A stretch of 64,000 nt of DNA, taken from contig NZ_BSSA01000012.1 in NCBI RefSeq assembly GCF_030268885.1, positions 62,001 through 126,000 on the forward strand. Reading direction: 5' to 3'. The notes below the pieces were generated by a model. It saw only the letters and a list, made by a program, of their open reading frames with translations, was not told where the DNA came from and ran no database searches. How positions within the stretch are numbered: the stretch's first letter is position 1; every line of letters starts with the position of its first letter. Both the position numbers and the translations under genes were made by a program. This document shows, piece after piece, positions 27,091-35,888 of the stretch. The stretch comes from Kitasatospora phosalacinea. GTDB taxonomy: Bacteria > Actinomycetota > Actinomycetes > Streptomycetales > Streptomycetaceae.

Positions 27091-28049
27091 GACTCCTCCA
27101 GTGAGCGGCCGGTGCGGGCGAGGAAGACGTCGTCCAGGGTGGGGCGGTGCAGCGCGATGGTGGCGGTGGCGATGCCGGCCCCGGCCAGTGCCCGCATGAC
27201 CTGCGGCATGGCGCTCTCGCCGGTGTCGACGGACAGCCGCAGCGTGCCGTCCGGGCGGACCTCGGCGCCGCGGACGCACTCCTGGGTGGTGAGCACCTCG
27301 GCGGCCTTGGGCGCCAGGTGGGGTTCGGCGACGCCGACGGTGACCACCTCGCCCGCGATCGAGCGCTTGAGTTCGGCCGGGGTGCCCTCGGCGACCAGGG
27401 TGCCGCCGTCGACGATGGCGATCCGGTCGCAGAGCGCGTCGGCCTCGTCCAGGTAGTGGGTGGTCAGGAAGACCGTCGTGCCCGCGTCGCGCAGGCGGCG
27501 CACCTCGGCCCACAGCCGGGCCCGGGCGGCCGGGTCGAGGCCGGAGGTCGGCTCGTCCAGGAACAGCACCGCGGGGCGGTGGACCACGCCGAGGGCGAGG
27601 TCGAGGCGGCGGCGCTGGCCGCCGGAGTAGCCGCGGCAGGGGCGGTCGGCGTACTCGGCCAGGTCGAAGGAGTCGACGGCGGCGGCCGCCCGGGCCTGCG
27701 CCTCGGCCTTGCCGAGGCCGTGCATCCGGGCCTGCAGCACGAGTTCCTCCCGGGCCGTCACCTCGTCCCAGGTGCCGCCGCCCTGGGCGACGTAGCCGAT
27801 GCTGCGGCGGACCTCGGCGGGGCTGGCGAACAGGTCGGCGCCGGCCACGGTGGCCGCGCCGCCGTCGGGCGGGAGCAGGGTGGCGAGCATCCGCAGGGTG
27901 GTGGTCTTGCCCGCGCCGTTGGGGCCGAGGAGTCCGAAGATCTCGCCCTCGGCGACGTGCAGGTCCAGTCCGGCCACGGCGTCCACGGTGGTGGTCCGGC
28001 CGCGGCGGCCGGTCCGGTAGGACTTCCGCAGTCCGCTGGTCTCGATCAT
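27087..28049 (-). CDS. ABC exporter ATP-binding protein (DrrA type)
   Basis: 320 residues. Walker A GPNGAGKTTTLRML (about residues 41-54), signature YSGGQRRRLDLAL, Walker B AVLFLDEPTSGLD and switch His in TTHYLDEADALCD are all intact. The C-terminal ~90 residues, rich in GEVVTVGVAEP and LSVDTGESAMPQVM, are the extension typical of daunorubicin-resistance-type ATPases. It pairs with the permease encoded just upstream on the same strand and probably exports the finished product of the cluster, giving self-resistance. Confidence 0.92.
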
Positions 28050-28098
28050 CGGGGGTCCTTCTGGTACGGGGTCGGGGGACGGGGTCGGCGGACCGGGC

Positions 28099-28863
28099 TC
28101 AGCGGACGGTGCGGGCGAAGCGGCGGGCCGACCAGAGCAGGGCGGCCAGGGCGACGGCCGCCATCAGGGCGAGGCTGCGCCAGACCGCGGGGTCGCCGGG
28201 GTGGCCCGCGAACAGCTCGCGCATGCCGGTCACCGCCCAGCTGAACGGGTTCCAGTCGGAGACCCGGCGCAGCCACAGCGGGGCCAGTGCGAGCGGCAGC
28301 AGGGTGCCGGAGAGCAGCATCAGCGGCTGGGCCAGGTTGTTGACCAGCTGGCCCAGCACGTCCGGGTTGCCGACCTTGAGCGCCAGGCCGTACGAGACCG
28401 CGGAACTGGTCAGCGAGATCAGCGCGAGCAGCAGGTACGCCAGCAGCAGGTCGGGGACGCGCACCAGGAGGCCGAGCGGGATCGCCAGCACGATGATCAC
28501 GGCGGCCTGCACGGCCAGCACCACCACGTCCCGCAGCGAGCGGCCGAGCAGCAGCGCGACCCGGCTGACCGGGGTGACCCGGGCCCGTTCGATCACGCCG
28601 GAGCCGAGCTCGGCGAGCAGGCCGAAGCCGACGTACAGTCCGCCGCCGAGGGCGAGCGCGACCAGCATGCCCGGGACGTAGATCCGGTAGGCGTCGGCCA
28701 TCGTGCCCGCGCCCATCGAGGCCAGCGCGGGCTTCAGCAGCGGCGCGAACAGGGCCAGGTAGACCACGGGTTGGGCGACCCCGAGGAAGATCTGCAGCGG
28801 GGAGCGGGCCATCAGCAGCAGGTGCCGCTGGAACACCAGCCAGGTGTCGCGGAGGCTTTTCAC
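28099..28863 (-). CDS. ABC-2 type permease (DrrB type)
   Basis: 254 residues with six hydrophobic segments (for example VVYLALFAPLL, GMLVALALGGGLYVGFGLL, VVLAVQAAVIIVLAIPLGLL, LLLALISLTSSAVSYGLAL and the last at ALALMAAVALAALLWSARR). The conserved ABC-2 features IERARVTPVSRVALLLGR and NNLAQPLMLLSGTLLPLA are present. GTG at 28863 with AGGAAG upstream. Works with the DrrA-type ATPase as an exporter in the plasma membrane. Confidence 0.9.
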   Translation of the reverse strand: MKSLRDTWLVFQRHLLLMARSPLQIFLGVAQPVVYLALFAPLLKPALASMGAGTMADAYRIYVPGMLVALALGGGLYVGFGLLAELGSGVIERARVTPVSRVALLLGRSLRDVVVLAVQAAVIIVLAIPLGLLVRVPDLLLAYLLLALISLTSSAVSYGLALKVGNPDVLGQLVNNLAQPLMLLSGTLLPLALAPLWLRRVSDWNPFSWAVTGMRELFAGHPGDPAVWRSLALMAAVALAALLWSARRFARTVR

Positions 28864-28892
28864 GGTGGGCGTTCTTCCTGTTCGGTACGGGG

Positions 28893-30551
28893 TCAGGGGC
28901 GGGTGGGACCGGCGGGGAGCAGGGTCTCCAGGTGGTCGGCGGCGGCCGGGGCGCCACCGGCGGCGGCGAAGGACTCCCGGACGCGCCGGGCCGCCGCGGC
29001 GTGGGACGGGTCGTCCAGGACGGCCAGCAGTTCCGTGCGCAGCTGCTGCGGGCTCGCGTGCGCGAACCGCACCCGGCGGCCCGCGCCCGCGGCCGCGACC
29101 TGGGCGGCGTTGATCGGCTGGTCGCCCTTGATCGGGGCGACCAGCAGCGGCACGCCGTGGGCGAGCGCCTCGCAGACGGTGTTCAGGCCGCCGTGGCTGA
29201 CCACCGCGGCCAGCTTCGGCATCAGCTCGAGCACCGGCACCCGGGGCCGGACCAGGACGTGGGCGGGCGGGTCGGCGACCGTCCCGTCGGGCGCGGCGAC
29301 CACCGCCTGGAGGCGGTCGCCGAGCGGGCGCAGCGCCTGCACCACCCGGGCGTGGAAGTCGGCGGCGAGGTCCAGCGAGAGGGTGCCGACGGTCACCAGC
29401 ACCAGGCGGCGGGCCGGGTCGATCCACTCCCACGGGAAGGTCCGGTCCGGCTCCCGCGCGGCCAGCGCCGGGCCGACCAGCACCGCGTTGTCCGGCCACT
29501 CCAGCGGGCCGGTCAGCGCCTCGCCGGTGAAGGCGACCAGCAGGTGCGGCGAGAAGCGCAGGTCGTGCGGGGGCTCCCCCGGCAGCCCTGCGGCCCGCCA
29601 CATCGCGGCCATCCGCTGCTCGATCCACTCCTCCACCCGGGGCACGGTCGTGCGGTACGGGCGGGTCAGCTCCATCGTGGTCGGCGCGAGCGACGCCCAC
29701 GGCAGGCCCGCCCGGTGCGCGGCCAGCGCCCCGGCCACCGCGTGCTGGTCGACGGCCAGCACGTCCGGCCGGAACGCGGCCACCGCCCGCTCGATGCCGG
29801 GCAGCGTGTGCCGGGCGTGCGGGACGATGTAGCCGTCCCACCGCGACCTGGCCGCCGCCAGCCCCCGGTCCGCCTGCCCCCGGTGCGCCCGCAGCGGGAT
29901 CGGCGCGATCGGCGTCCCCTCCCCCAGCAGCGGCCGCAGGAACGCCTCCGACCCGGCCCACAGCACCTCGTGCCCCCGCGCCGTCAACTCCCGGGACACG
30001 GCCGCGAGCGGGTTCACGTGCCCGAACAGCGGCAACGACACGAACAGGAACCGCCCCGGCCGGGTCCGGGCGCCGACCGCGACGGCAGACGGGACGGCCG
30101 ACGGATCAGAGGGCGGAGACGGGGACGGGGAGAGGGAGGGCAGGTCGGGGACCGGCTCGGCCACACCGGGGGGAGCCCCGGGGGCAGCACCGGTGGGCCC
30201 CTCGGCCCGCTCACCCCCGTACGGCTCCGTCCCGTCCGAGGCCGCGACCTTTCCCGGGACCGGTGCCCCGGCCGCCCGGTCCTCGGCGGTCGCGGCCAGG
30301 GCGGCGACGTCGGCGAGGGTGACGGTGGTGAGGGCGTCGAGGTCGAGGGTGGTGAGGTGGGTGGCGAGGTCGGCGGCGGGGCCGTAGCGGGTGCGGAGGG
30401 CGAGGCTCCAGGTGGCGAGGTCGTGGCTCTCCAGGTGGAGTTCGCTGTCGAGGAGGGTGTCGGGGTGGAGGGTGTCGAGCCAGGCGGGGGGCTGGCCGAG
30501 GGTCCGGCGGAGGAGTTCGGCGACCTCGCGGAGCAGGGGGTGCGCGGTCAT
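28893..30551 (-). CDS. Carrier-protein / glycosyltransferase fusion
   Basis: 552 residues in two parts. Residues 1-~85 look like an acyl/peptidyl carrier protein: four predicted helices with LDSELHLESHDLATW, where Ser42 sits at the phosphopantetheine position although the usual DSL is changed to ESH. A ~75-residue Pro/Ser/Gly/Ala linker (SPSPSPPSDPS) follows. Residues ~165-552 are a GT-B glycosyltransferase of family 1 (LFVSLPLFGHVNPLAAVSRE; donor site SHGGLNTVCEALAHGVPLLV with GDQPINAA). The ATG overlaps the methyltransferase stop (ATGA). The fusion suggests glycosylation of a carrier-bound intermediate, or recruitment to the assembly line. UDP-xylose made by the neighbouring UXS is the likely donor. 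Confidence 0.85.
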   Translation of the reverse strand: MTAHPLLREVAELLRRTLGQPPAWLDTLHPDTLLDSELHLESHDLATWSLALRTRYGPAADLATHLTTLDLDALTTVTLADVAALAATAEDRAAGAPVPGKVAASDGTEPYGGERAEGPTGAAPGAPPGVAEPVPDLPSLSPSPSPPSDPSAVPSAVAVGARTRPGRFLFVSLPLFGHVNPLAAVSRELTARGHEVLWAGSEAFLRPLLGEGTPIAPIPLRAHRGQADRGLAAARSRWDGYIVPHARHTLPGIERAVAAFRPDVLAVDQHAVAGALAAHRAGLPWASLAPTTMELTRPYRTTVPRVEEWIEQRMAAMWRAAGLPGEPPHDLRFSPHLLVAFTGEALTGPLEWPDNAVLVGPALAAREPDRTFPWEWIDPARRLVLVTVGTLSLDLAADFHARVVQALRPLGDRLQAVVAAPDGTVADPPAHVLVRPRVPVLELMPKLAAVVSHGGLNTVCEALAHGVPLLVAPIKGDQPINAAQVAAAGAGRRVRFAHASPQQLRTELLAVLDDPSHAAAARRVRESFAAAGGAPAAADHLETLLPAGPTRP

Positions 30552-31465
30552 GGCCGGTGGGGTTTGACGGCTCGTAGGGCGCCGTAGGTGATGACGCCGG
30601 TGTCGAAGCCCTTCTTCATCAGCGGTCCGGCGTGGAAGAAGCCGAGGACGTCGACGCCGCGGCTGCGGGCCAGCTCGCGCATGGTGGCGGGGCCGTCGTC
30701 GAGGCGGGGGACGCGGGCGAAGGAGGGGTCCCAGGAGTTGGCGACGGCGGCGCTCCAGTCGGCGGTGGCGACCTCGGTGAAGCCGGCGGCGCGGGCGAGT
30801 CGTTCGTGCTCCTCGAGGGAGGAGAAGTCGGGCATCACCTGGTGCTGCAGGATCTGCCGGACGAGTTCCTGCTCCCCGGTGTCGAGGGCGCCGTCGCGGA
30901 CGGCCCAGGTGGCGACGGCGAGGGTGCCGCCGGGGCGCAGCAGGCGGTGGGCCTCGGCGAAGAAGGCGGGGCGGTCGTCGAGGTGCATGAGGCTCTCCAT
31001 GGCCCAGACGACGTCGAAGGCGTCGTCGGGGTGGCCGGTGGAGAGGGCGTCCTGCTGGTGGAAGCGGGCGCGGTGGGCGAGGCCGGCGGCGCGGGCCTTC
31101 TCGTTGGCGCGGGCGGCCTGGCGGGCGCTGAGGGTGACGCCTTCGACGGTGCAGCCGTGCGGGCCGGCCAGGTGGAGGGCGGGGCCGCCGATGCCGCAGC
31201 CGACGTCGAGGACGTGGGCGCCGGTGGGGACGGCGGCGTGGGCGACGAGCTCGTGGACGAGGCGGTCGGTGGCGGCCTGCCGGGCGGCGCCGTCCCGGGC
31301 GGGGGTCTGGTGCTCGTCCCAGTAGCCGTGGTGGACGTGTTCGCCCCACAGGTCCTCGTACAGGTCGAGCGTGATGTCGTAGTAGCGCTCCACGGCCGTG
31401 TTCAGGCCGGGGCCGGTCGCGGGTCCCCGGACGGGTCCGGGGGCTGGTTCCACTGCAGGTTCCAC
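30548..31465 (-). CDS. SAM-dependent methyltransferase
   Basis: 305 residues. AdoMet-binding motif VLDVGCGIGGPALHLA (about residues 90-105), then DAFDVVWAMESLMHLDD and LLRPGGTLAVATWAV. The N-terminal AVERYYDITLDLYEDLWGEHVHHGYWD is typical of the sterol/tocopherol/GPP C-methyltransferase-like group, which methylates carbon or oxygen of small lipophilic substrates. The GTG at 31465 was chosen because GAGGAT lies seven bases upstream; further in-frame upstream codons run into low-GC promoter DNA. First gene of the - strand arm of the cluster, overlapping the glycosyltransferase by four bases. Confidence 0.85.
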   Translation of the reverse strand: MEPAVEPAPGPVRGPATGPGLNTAVERYYDITLDLYEDLWGEHVHHGYWDEHQTPARDGAARQAATDRLVHELVAHAAVPTGAHVLDVGCGIGGPALHLAGPHGCTVEGVTLSARQAARANEKARAAGLAHRARFHQQDALSTGHPDDAFDVVWAMESLMHLDDRPAFFAEAHRLLRPGGTLAVATWAVRDGALDTGEQELVRQILQHQVMPDFSSLEEHERLARAAGFTEVATADWSAAVANSWDPSFARVPRLDDGPATMRELARSRGVDVLGFFHAGPLMKKGFDTGVITYGALRAVKPHRP

Positions 31466-31665
31466 TGGGCCGATCCTCGAAAAGTTGACATGGATGCGCC
31501 CATAAATGACGGCCGAAATGCCGCGGAAATGCGCGCGATAACGTCGGATTGGTCTGGTCCATCGCATGATCGACCCACCGGGGAAACGACCCGTGGGCAT
31601 GCGGAAGGCACTCCGCCCGCAGCGGTGGCGACGCTCGGGGGCGCCGGGCGGGACGAGGGGTGCGA

Positions 31666-31693
31666 CTGACGGATCGTCAGCAGACGGACCGTC
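31666..31693. promoter_or_regulatory. Tandem operator: two copies of an 11-bp palindrome
   Basis: GACGGATCGTC (31668-31678) and GACGGACCGTC (31683-31693) are separated centre to centre by 15 bp; the first is flanked by CT and AG, extending its symmetry. Two phased copies are typical of a dimeric regulator, for instance TetR-like. The regulator gene is not obvious within the cluster. Confidence 0.65.
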
Positions 31694-31848
31694 ATGTGCT
31701 GGCAACAGGCTGCCGTACCAGGCAAGTTGGCCAACCGGCGGTCACACTAGCGAGGGGCTGGGCACTCGTCAACGCAGTCGGCGAGGTCGGCGGGAACCGG
31801 ACCGGCGCGGTGGAATTCGGCCCGGATCGCGGATTCGGGCAACGGGTC

Positions 31849-31877
31849 TTGACACCCGGTCAATTCAGAGTTGAAAG
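31849..31877 (+). promoter_or_regulatory. Possible promoter of the ligase operon
   Basis: A perfect -35 hexamer TTGACA (31849-31854). With a 17-base spacer the -10 would be TGAAAG (31872-31877), a poor match. Lies about 60 bases before the ligase start codon. Confidence 0.4.
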
Positions 31878-31937
31878 TTCGGCGTGGGAATTTCACAGGT
31901 TCCCCACGACCGTGCCAGGAAGAGGTTCGGGTTCCCC

Positions 31938-33383
31938 ATGAAAGATGTTGCGGCAGCTCCGACCAGCAGTATGGGAGCGCTCCCACAGGTCCCTTCCGGG
32001 TCGTTGGAGCCCGAATGGGTCGACGAGGTGCTCCTGCGCGGCCCGGGCGGCGAGCCCTGCCTCTTCTTCGGCGCCGACGCCCCGGTCACCCGGGACGGGC
32101 TGCGCCGGCTGGTCCGGGAGCGGCAGGCCGTGCTGGGCGCGGCCGGGCTGCGCCGGGGCGGGTCGGCGGCGATCCGGTTGGCGCCCTCGCTCGAACTGGT
32201 CGTCCAGTTGCTGGCCTGCTGGCGGACCGGGGCCCGGGCGGCGCTGCTCGACCACCGGCTGACCCCCTTCGAGGCCGAACGGGCGCTGGAGCGGCTGGCG
32301 CCGCAGGTGGTGGTCACGGCCGAGCACCCGGTGCCGGACGGCCCGCCGCGCGGCCACCACCCGCAGCGCGCGGTGGTCACCGCCCGGCCGGGGCGTCCGG
32401 CCGGAGGACCGCACGCGCTGGTGCAGCTCAGCTCGGGCTCGACCGGCCCGGCGAAGGTGATCGGGCGGACAGCGGCCGACCTGGTCGCCGAACTCGACCG
32501 GTACGCCCGGATCGACGGGGTGCCGCGGGCGGGCGAGCGGATGGTGTCGCTGGCCTCGCCGGTGCACGTGCTGGGCCTGGTCGGCGGCCTGCTGCACTGC
32601 CTGCACGCGGGCGTCCGGCTGGCCTTCCCGGACCGGGTGTCGGCACAGGGCGTCCTGGACGCGGTCGCGGCCGGCCCCGAGCCGACCACCCTGCTGGGCG
32701 TGCCGTTCCACCTGGAGCTGCTCGGCTGGCTCCCGGACCCGCCGCGGCTGCCCCAGCTCACCGGCATGACCACCGGCGGCGAGCCGGTCCGCGCCGAGCT
32801 GCACGAGGCGTTCGTCGACCGGTACGGCGTCCGGCTGGGCTGCATGTACGGGATGACCGAGGTCGGCGTGATCGCTACCGACCTGCACGGGGCGCACCGG
32901 CCCGAGCTGACGCCCGCGCCGGGCCTGGGGGTGCGGGCGGTGGACGGCGAGCTGCTGGTCACCGCCGCGCGCTCGCCGTACCTGGACGGGGCGGGGGCCG
33001 AGCGCTGGGCCGACGGCTGGCTGCACACCCGGGACGGCGGGTCCGTGGACGCCGCCACCGGGCGGGTCCGGGTCCGCGGGCGGCTGGACTCGCAGGTGTC
33101 GGTCGGCGGGCTGAAGGTCGACCTGACCGAGGTCGAGCACACCGTCCTCGCGCTGCCCGGGGTGGAGTCCGCGGTCGTCCTGCACGGCTCGGTGATCGAG
33201 GCGTACCTGGTGCTCGCCCCCGGCGGCACCGCGGCCCGGGTCGAGGAGCAGCTGGCCGAGCGGCTGGCGGCGTACAAGCGGCCCCGGCTGCTGCACGTGC
33301 TCGACCGGATGCCGCGCACCGCCACCGGGAAGCCGGTGCGCGAGCGCACGGCGCTGGCGGCGGCCGCGGCCGCGGGGCGCTGA
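31938..33383 (+). CDS. AMP-dependent acyl/aryl ligase (first of two)
   Basis: 481-residue ANL-family adenylating enzyme that activates a carboxylic acid as acyl-AMP and passes it to CoA or a carrier protein. Motifs: phosphate loop SSGSTGPAK (about residue 171), YGMTEVG (about 302), GRLDSQVSVGGLKVDLTEVE hinge region, and the catalytic Lys in TATGKPVRE near the C-terminus. ATG at 31938, with AGGAAGAGG 11-19 bases upstream; a GTG 54 bases earlier lies in promoter-like DNA. It starts the + strand arm and is followed directly by two carrier proteins, its probable acceptors. Substrate unknown; an aryl or short acyl acid is plausible. Confidence 0.88.
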   Translation: MKDVAAAPTSSMGALPQVPSGSLEPEWVDEVLLRGPGGEPCLFFGADAPVTRDGLRRLVRERQAVLGAAGLRRGGSAAIRLAPSLELVVQLLACWRTGARAALLDHRLTPFEAERALERLAPQVVVTAEHPVPDGPPRGHHPQRAVVTARPGRPAGGPHALVQLSSGSTGPAKVIGRTAADLVAELDRYARIDGVPRAGERMVSLASPVHVLGLVGGLLHCLHAGVRLAFPDRVSAQGVLDAVAAGPEPTTLLGVPFHLELLGWLPDPPRLPQLTGMTTGGEPVRAELHEAFVDRYGVRLGCMYGMTEVGVIATDLHGAHRPELTPAPGLGVRAVDGELLVTAARSPYLDGAGAERWADGWLHTRDGGSVDAATGRVRVRGRLDSQVSVGGLKVDLTEVEHTVLALPGVESAVVLHGSVIEAYLVLAPGGTAARVEEQLAERLAAYKRPRLLHVLDRMPRTATGKPVRERTALAAAAAAGR

Positions 33384-33443
33384 CGCCCCGTCCCCACCGA
33401 CTTGTCCGATCCATCGACGAAGGTAGAAGAGGAAGGAACGGCG

Positions 33444-33725
33444 ATGTCCATCGAGACCGCCCCCCTGGCGGAGATCCGCGCGTTCGTGCTGTCCGCGCTG
33501 CGCGAGATGAACTACGACACCACCGACGTGGACGACGACACCCGGCTCGGCCCGGCCGGCGCGGACCTGGAGTCGCTGGCGCTGGCCGAGCTGGGCGTCC
33601 GGGTGGAGGAGCGGTTCGGCGTCCGGTTCGACGACGACGAGGCCGAGCTGCTGGGCACCATGACGGTCGGCGAGTTCGGCGCGGCGGTGGCCGCCCGGCT
33701 GGGGTCCGCGGCGGCGGGGCGCTGA
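33444..33725 (+). CDS. Acyl carrier protein
   Basis: 93 residues, ATG with AAGGAA twelve bases upstream. Four-helix ACP with the phosphopantetheine attachment Ser44 in ADLESLALAELGVRVEERFGV, followed by an acidic loop (FDDDEAEL) and TVGEFGAAV. The ESL in place of DSL is a tolerated variant. It sits between the first ligase and a second, smaller carrier protein, so it probably carries the starter or extender of the cluster. Confidence 0.88.
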   Translation: MSIETAPLAEIRAFVLSALREMNYDTTDVDDDTRLGPAGADLESLALAELGVRVEERFGVRFDDDEAELLGTMTVGEFGAAVAARLGSAAAGR

Positions 33726-33727
33726 CC

Positions 33728-33952
33728 GTGGCGGTGACGGCGCGGGAGGAAGTGGTGGCGCTGCTCGCGGAGTTCGGCGGGCGGACGCCGCAGGAGGTGC
33801 CGGAGCGGGTCGACTCGATGGAGCTGGCCTGGCTGGCCCACGTGCTGGAGCAGCGGCACGGGCGGCAGTTGGACGACGACACGCTGTCCCGGATCGCCAC
33901 CGTCTCCGACGCGGCGCGGTTGCTGGAGGGGCTCCGGGCTGCCGAGCGGTAG
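33728..33952 (+). CDS. Small second acyl carrier protein, 74 aa
   Basis: GTG start two bases after the previous stop. The attachment site is Ser30 in RVDSMELAWLAHVLEQRHG, a canonical DSM motif, followed by QLDDDTLSRIATVSDAARLL. Slightly shorter than usual before the Ser, but all elements of a carrier protein are there. Two dissimilar carrier proteins in tandem occur in type II polyene-type systems. Confidence 0.8.
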   Translation: MAVTAREEVVALLAEFGGRTPQEVPERVDSMELAWLAHVLEQRHGRQLDDDTLSRIATVSDAARLLEGLRAAER

Positions 33953-34116
33953 CGGGCGGCAGGTAGAGCAGGGGGCAGGTGGCAGCAGGAAGCGCAGCGG
34001 GCGGGAACCGGCCCCGTACGGCCGGTCCGCCGTCCGCGTGCGCACCGGAACGCGCGGGAGAGCGCGGCGCGGTCAACGGCCCTGCGGGGCACGGCGAACC
34101 AGGGAGGTGATCGACG

Positions 34117-35304
34117 GTGACCGACACCGTACTGACGGCCCGTCGGGGCCCCCGGTCCGTGGTGGTCGGCGGGATGGGGGTGCTGAGCGCGTTCGGGCGG
34201 GGGGTGGAGCCGCTGCTCGGGGCGGCGCTGGCGGGACGGGCCGGGTTCGGGCCGGTGGGGCGGTTCGAGGTGGCGGGGCGGCGGGTGGACCGGGCCGCGC
34301 TGCACCCCGGGGAGCCTTCGCTGGAACGGGAGTTGGACCGGGTGGTCGACGAGGCGTGCGGGGCGGCGGGGCTGTCCGCGGCGCGGCGGGCCGGGTGTCC
34401 GCTGTACCTGGCGGTGCACGGCGATCCGGCGCTGGCCCGGGCGGCGCCGGTGCGGCGTGCGGAGCACGCGGTGGAGGCGTTCGCGGCCGGGGTGGCCCGG
34501 CGGGCGGGGCTGGCCGGGGGCGGCCGGGCGTACACCTCGGGGTGCACGGCCTCGGCGGACGCGGTGGCGGACGCGGCGTCGGCGGTGGCGCGCGGGCGGG
34601 CGGAGCGGGTGGTGGTGGCGGCCGGGTACCTGGTGGAGGCGGACCAGTTCGCGGTGTTCGACGCGGGCGGGGCGCTGGCCCGGGACGGGCGGGTGCGCCC
34701 GTTCAGCGCGGGCCGCACGGGGCTGCTGCTGGGGGACGGGGTGGCCGCGGTGGTGCTGGAGTCGGCGGACGCGGCCCGGGCCCGGGGTGCGGAGCCGCTG
34801 GCGGTGCTGGCGGGCTGGGGCCGGGCGGGCGACGCGCACCACGTGTGCCGGCCGCGGCCGGACGGGGCGGGGCTGGCCCGGGCGGTCGGGGCGGCGCTGC
34901 TGCGCGGCGGGGTCGGTCCGGAGCGGGTCGGGTACGTGAACGCGCACGGCGCGGGCAGCGTGCTGGGCGACCGGGCCGAGGCGGCCGCGCTGCTGCGGGC
35001 GCTGGGGCCGGTGGCGGAGCGGGTGCCGGTCTCCTCGTCCAAGTCGGTGCACGGCCAGGCCCTGGAGGCCGGGGCGCTGCTCGAACTGGTGGTCACGGTG
35101 GCCGCGTTGCGGGCCGGTCGGCTGCCGGTGAACGCGGGCCTGCTGGGGCCGGACCCGGAGTGTCCGCTGCACCTGGTGCGGGCGCCCGACCCCGTCGGTC
35201 CGCCGACGGGCCCGGTGGCGCCCGGTTCGCCGGGCGGTTTCGCGCTGAGCCTGAGCACGGCCTTCGGCGGCGCGAACACGGCGCTGCTGGTGGGCGTCCC
35301 GTGA
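34117..35304 (+). CDS. Beta-ketoacyl synthase (KS-alpha-like), triad intact
   Basis: 395-residue FabF-type ketosynthase that extends an ACP-bound chain by decarboxylative Claisen condensation. Catalytic residues are visible: Cys143 (TSGCTASADA), His277 (NAHGAGS) and His312 (SKSVHGQA). GTG at 34117, with GGAGGTGA five bases upstream, preceded by a ~160-base gap that contains a small hairpin (34007-34026). It is coupled to the truncated ketosynthase-like gene downstream (GTGA overlap), the arrangement of ketosynthase plus chain-length partner. Confidence 0.9.
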   Translation: MTDTVLTARRGPRSVVVGGMGVLSAFGRGVEPLLGAALAGRAGFGPVGRFEVAGRRVDRAALHPGEPSLERELDRVVDEACGAAGLSAARRAGCPLYLAVHGDPALARAAPVRRAEHAVEAFAAGVARRAGLAGGGRAYTSGCTASADAVADAASAVARGRAERVVVAAGYLVEADQFAVFDAGGALARDGRVRPFSAGRTGLLLGDGVAAVVLESADAARARGAEPLAVLAGWGRAGDAHHVCRPRPDGAGLARAVGAALLRGGVGPERVGYVNAHGAGSVLGDRAEAAALLRALGPVAERVPVSSSKSVHGQALEAGALLELVVTVAALRAGRLPVNAGLLGPDPECPLHLVRAPDPVGPPTGPVAPGSPGGFALSLSTAFGGANTALLVGVP

Positions 35305-35888
35305 GCGCAGCGGGGCCGTCGGCCCTCGCGGACCCGGACCCGTGGCGGGCGGCGGCGGACCTCGGGCTGCGGGTGCTGGCCGCCGGGCGGTGGCCGGAGT
35401 CGGGGGCGGACGCGGCGCCGCCGGTGCTGCCGGGGTTCACCGGCTCCTCGTTCAGCCCGCTGGCCGCCGAGGCCGCCCGGCGCTGCCTGGACGCGCACGC
35501 GTCCGGCCCCGGCGCCGCACTGCCGGTCACCGCCGTGGTGGTGGCCAGTGCGCTGGGGGACGTGGCGGGCGCGGCGCAGGTGGCGCGGGCGGTGGACGGC
35601 GGGGACCGGCTCGGGCCGCTGCTGTTCTTCCAGGCCGTGCCGAACGCGGTGGCCGGGCACCTGGCGGCGCGCCGGGGCCTGACCGGCCCGGTGGTGTGCG
35701 TCGGCGGGGTGCGCTCCGGGTTCGAGGTGGCCGAGGTGCTGCTCGCGGACGGGGACGCCGAGCTGGCGCTGCTGGTCCTGGTCGAGCAGGCGGCCGGGCC
35801 GGGCGGGGCGGACCGGGCCGCCGCCGTCCTGCTGGCCCTGCAGGAGCACTGTCCCACTCACCGTCAGCTGGAAGGAGCACGGCCATGA
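35301..35888 (+). CDS. Truncated ketosynthase-like protein (chain-length-factor-like), 195 aa
   Basis: GTG overlapping the previous stop. Only about half a ketosynthase in length; it contains AVVVASALGDVAGAAQVARAV, LLFFQAVPNAVAGHLAARR and VVCVGGVRSGFEVAEVLL, which correspond to the N-terminal half of the thiolase fold. No nucleophilic Cys in a GxCxxS context is present. It resembles the small beta-ketoacyl-synthase N-terminal-domain proteins of aryl polyene clusters. Likely role: inactive partner of one of the flanking ketosynthases, setting chain length. Overlaps the next gene by four bases (ATGA). Confidence 0.75.
   Translation: MSAAGPSALADPDPWRAAADLGLRVLAAGRWPESGADAAPPVLPGFTGSSFSPLAAEAARRCLDAHASGPGAALPVTAVVVASALGDVAGAAQVARAVDGGDRLGPLLFFQAVPNAVAGHLAARRGLTGPVVCVGGVRSGFEVAEVLLADGDAELALLVLVEQAAGPGGADRAAAVLLALQEHCPTHRQLEGARP

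Larger units (their letters stand above)
31466..31937. promoter_or_regulatory. Divergent promoter region of the biosynthetic cluster
   Basis: About 470 bases between the two arms, visibly lower in GC than the surroundings at 31480-31560 and 31840-31910. It holds the tandem palindrome at 31666-31693 and a TTGACA at 31849. No coding frame here has normal composition. Confidence 0.7.

Noticed and set aside
31466..31705. Longer N-terminus for the methyltransferase
   Set aside because: The added sequence lies in lower-GC promoter DNA containing the tandem operator, and the GTG at 31465 has a good ribosome-binding site.
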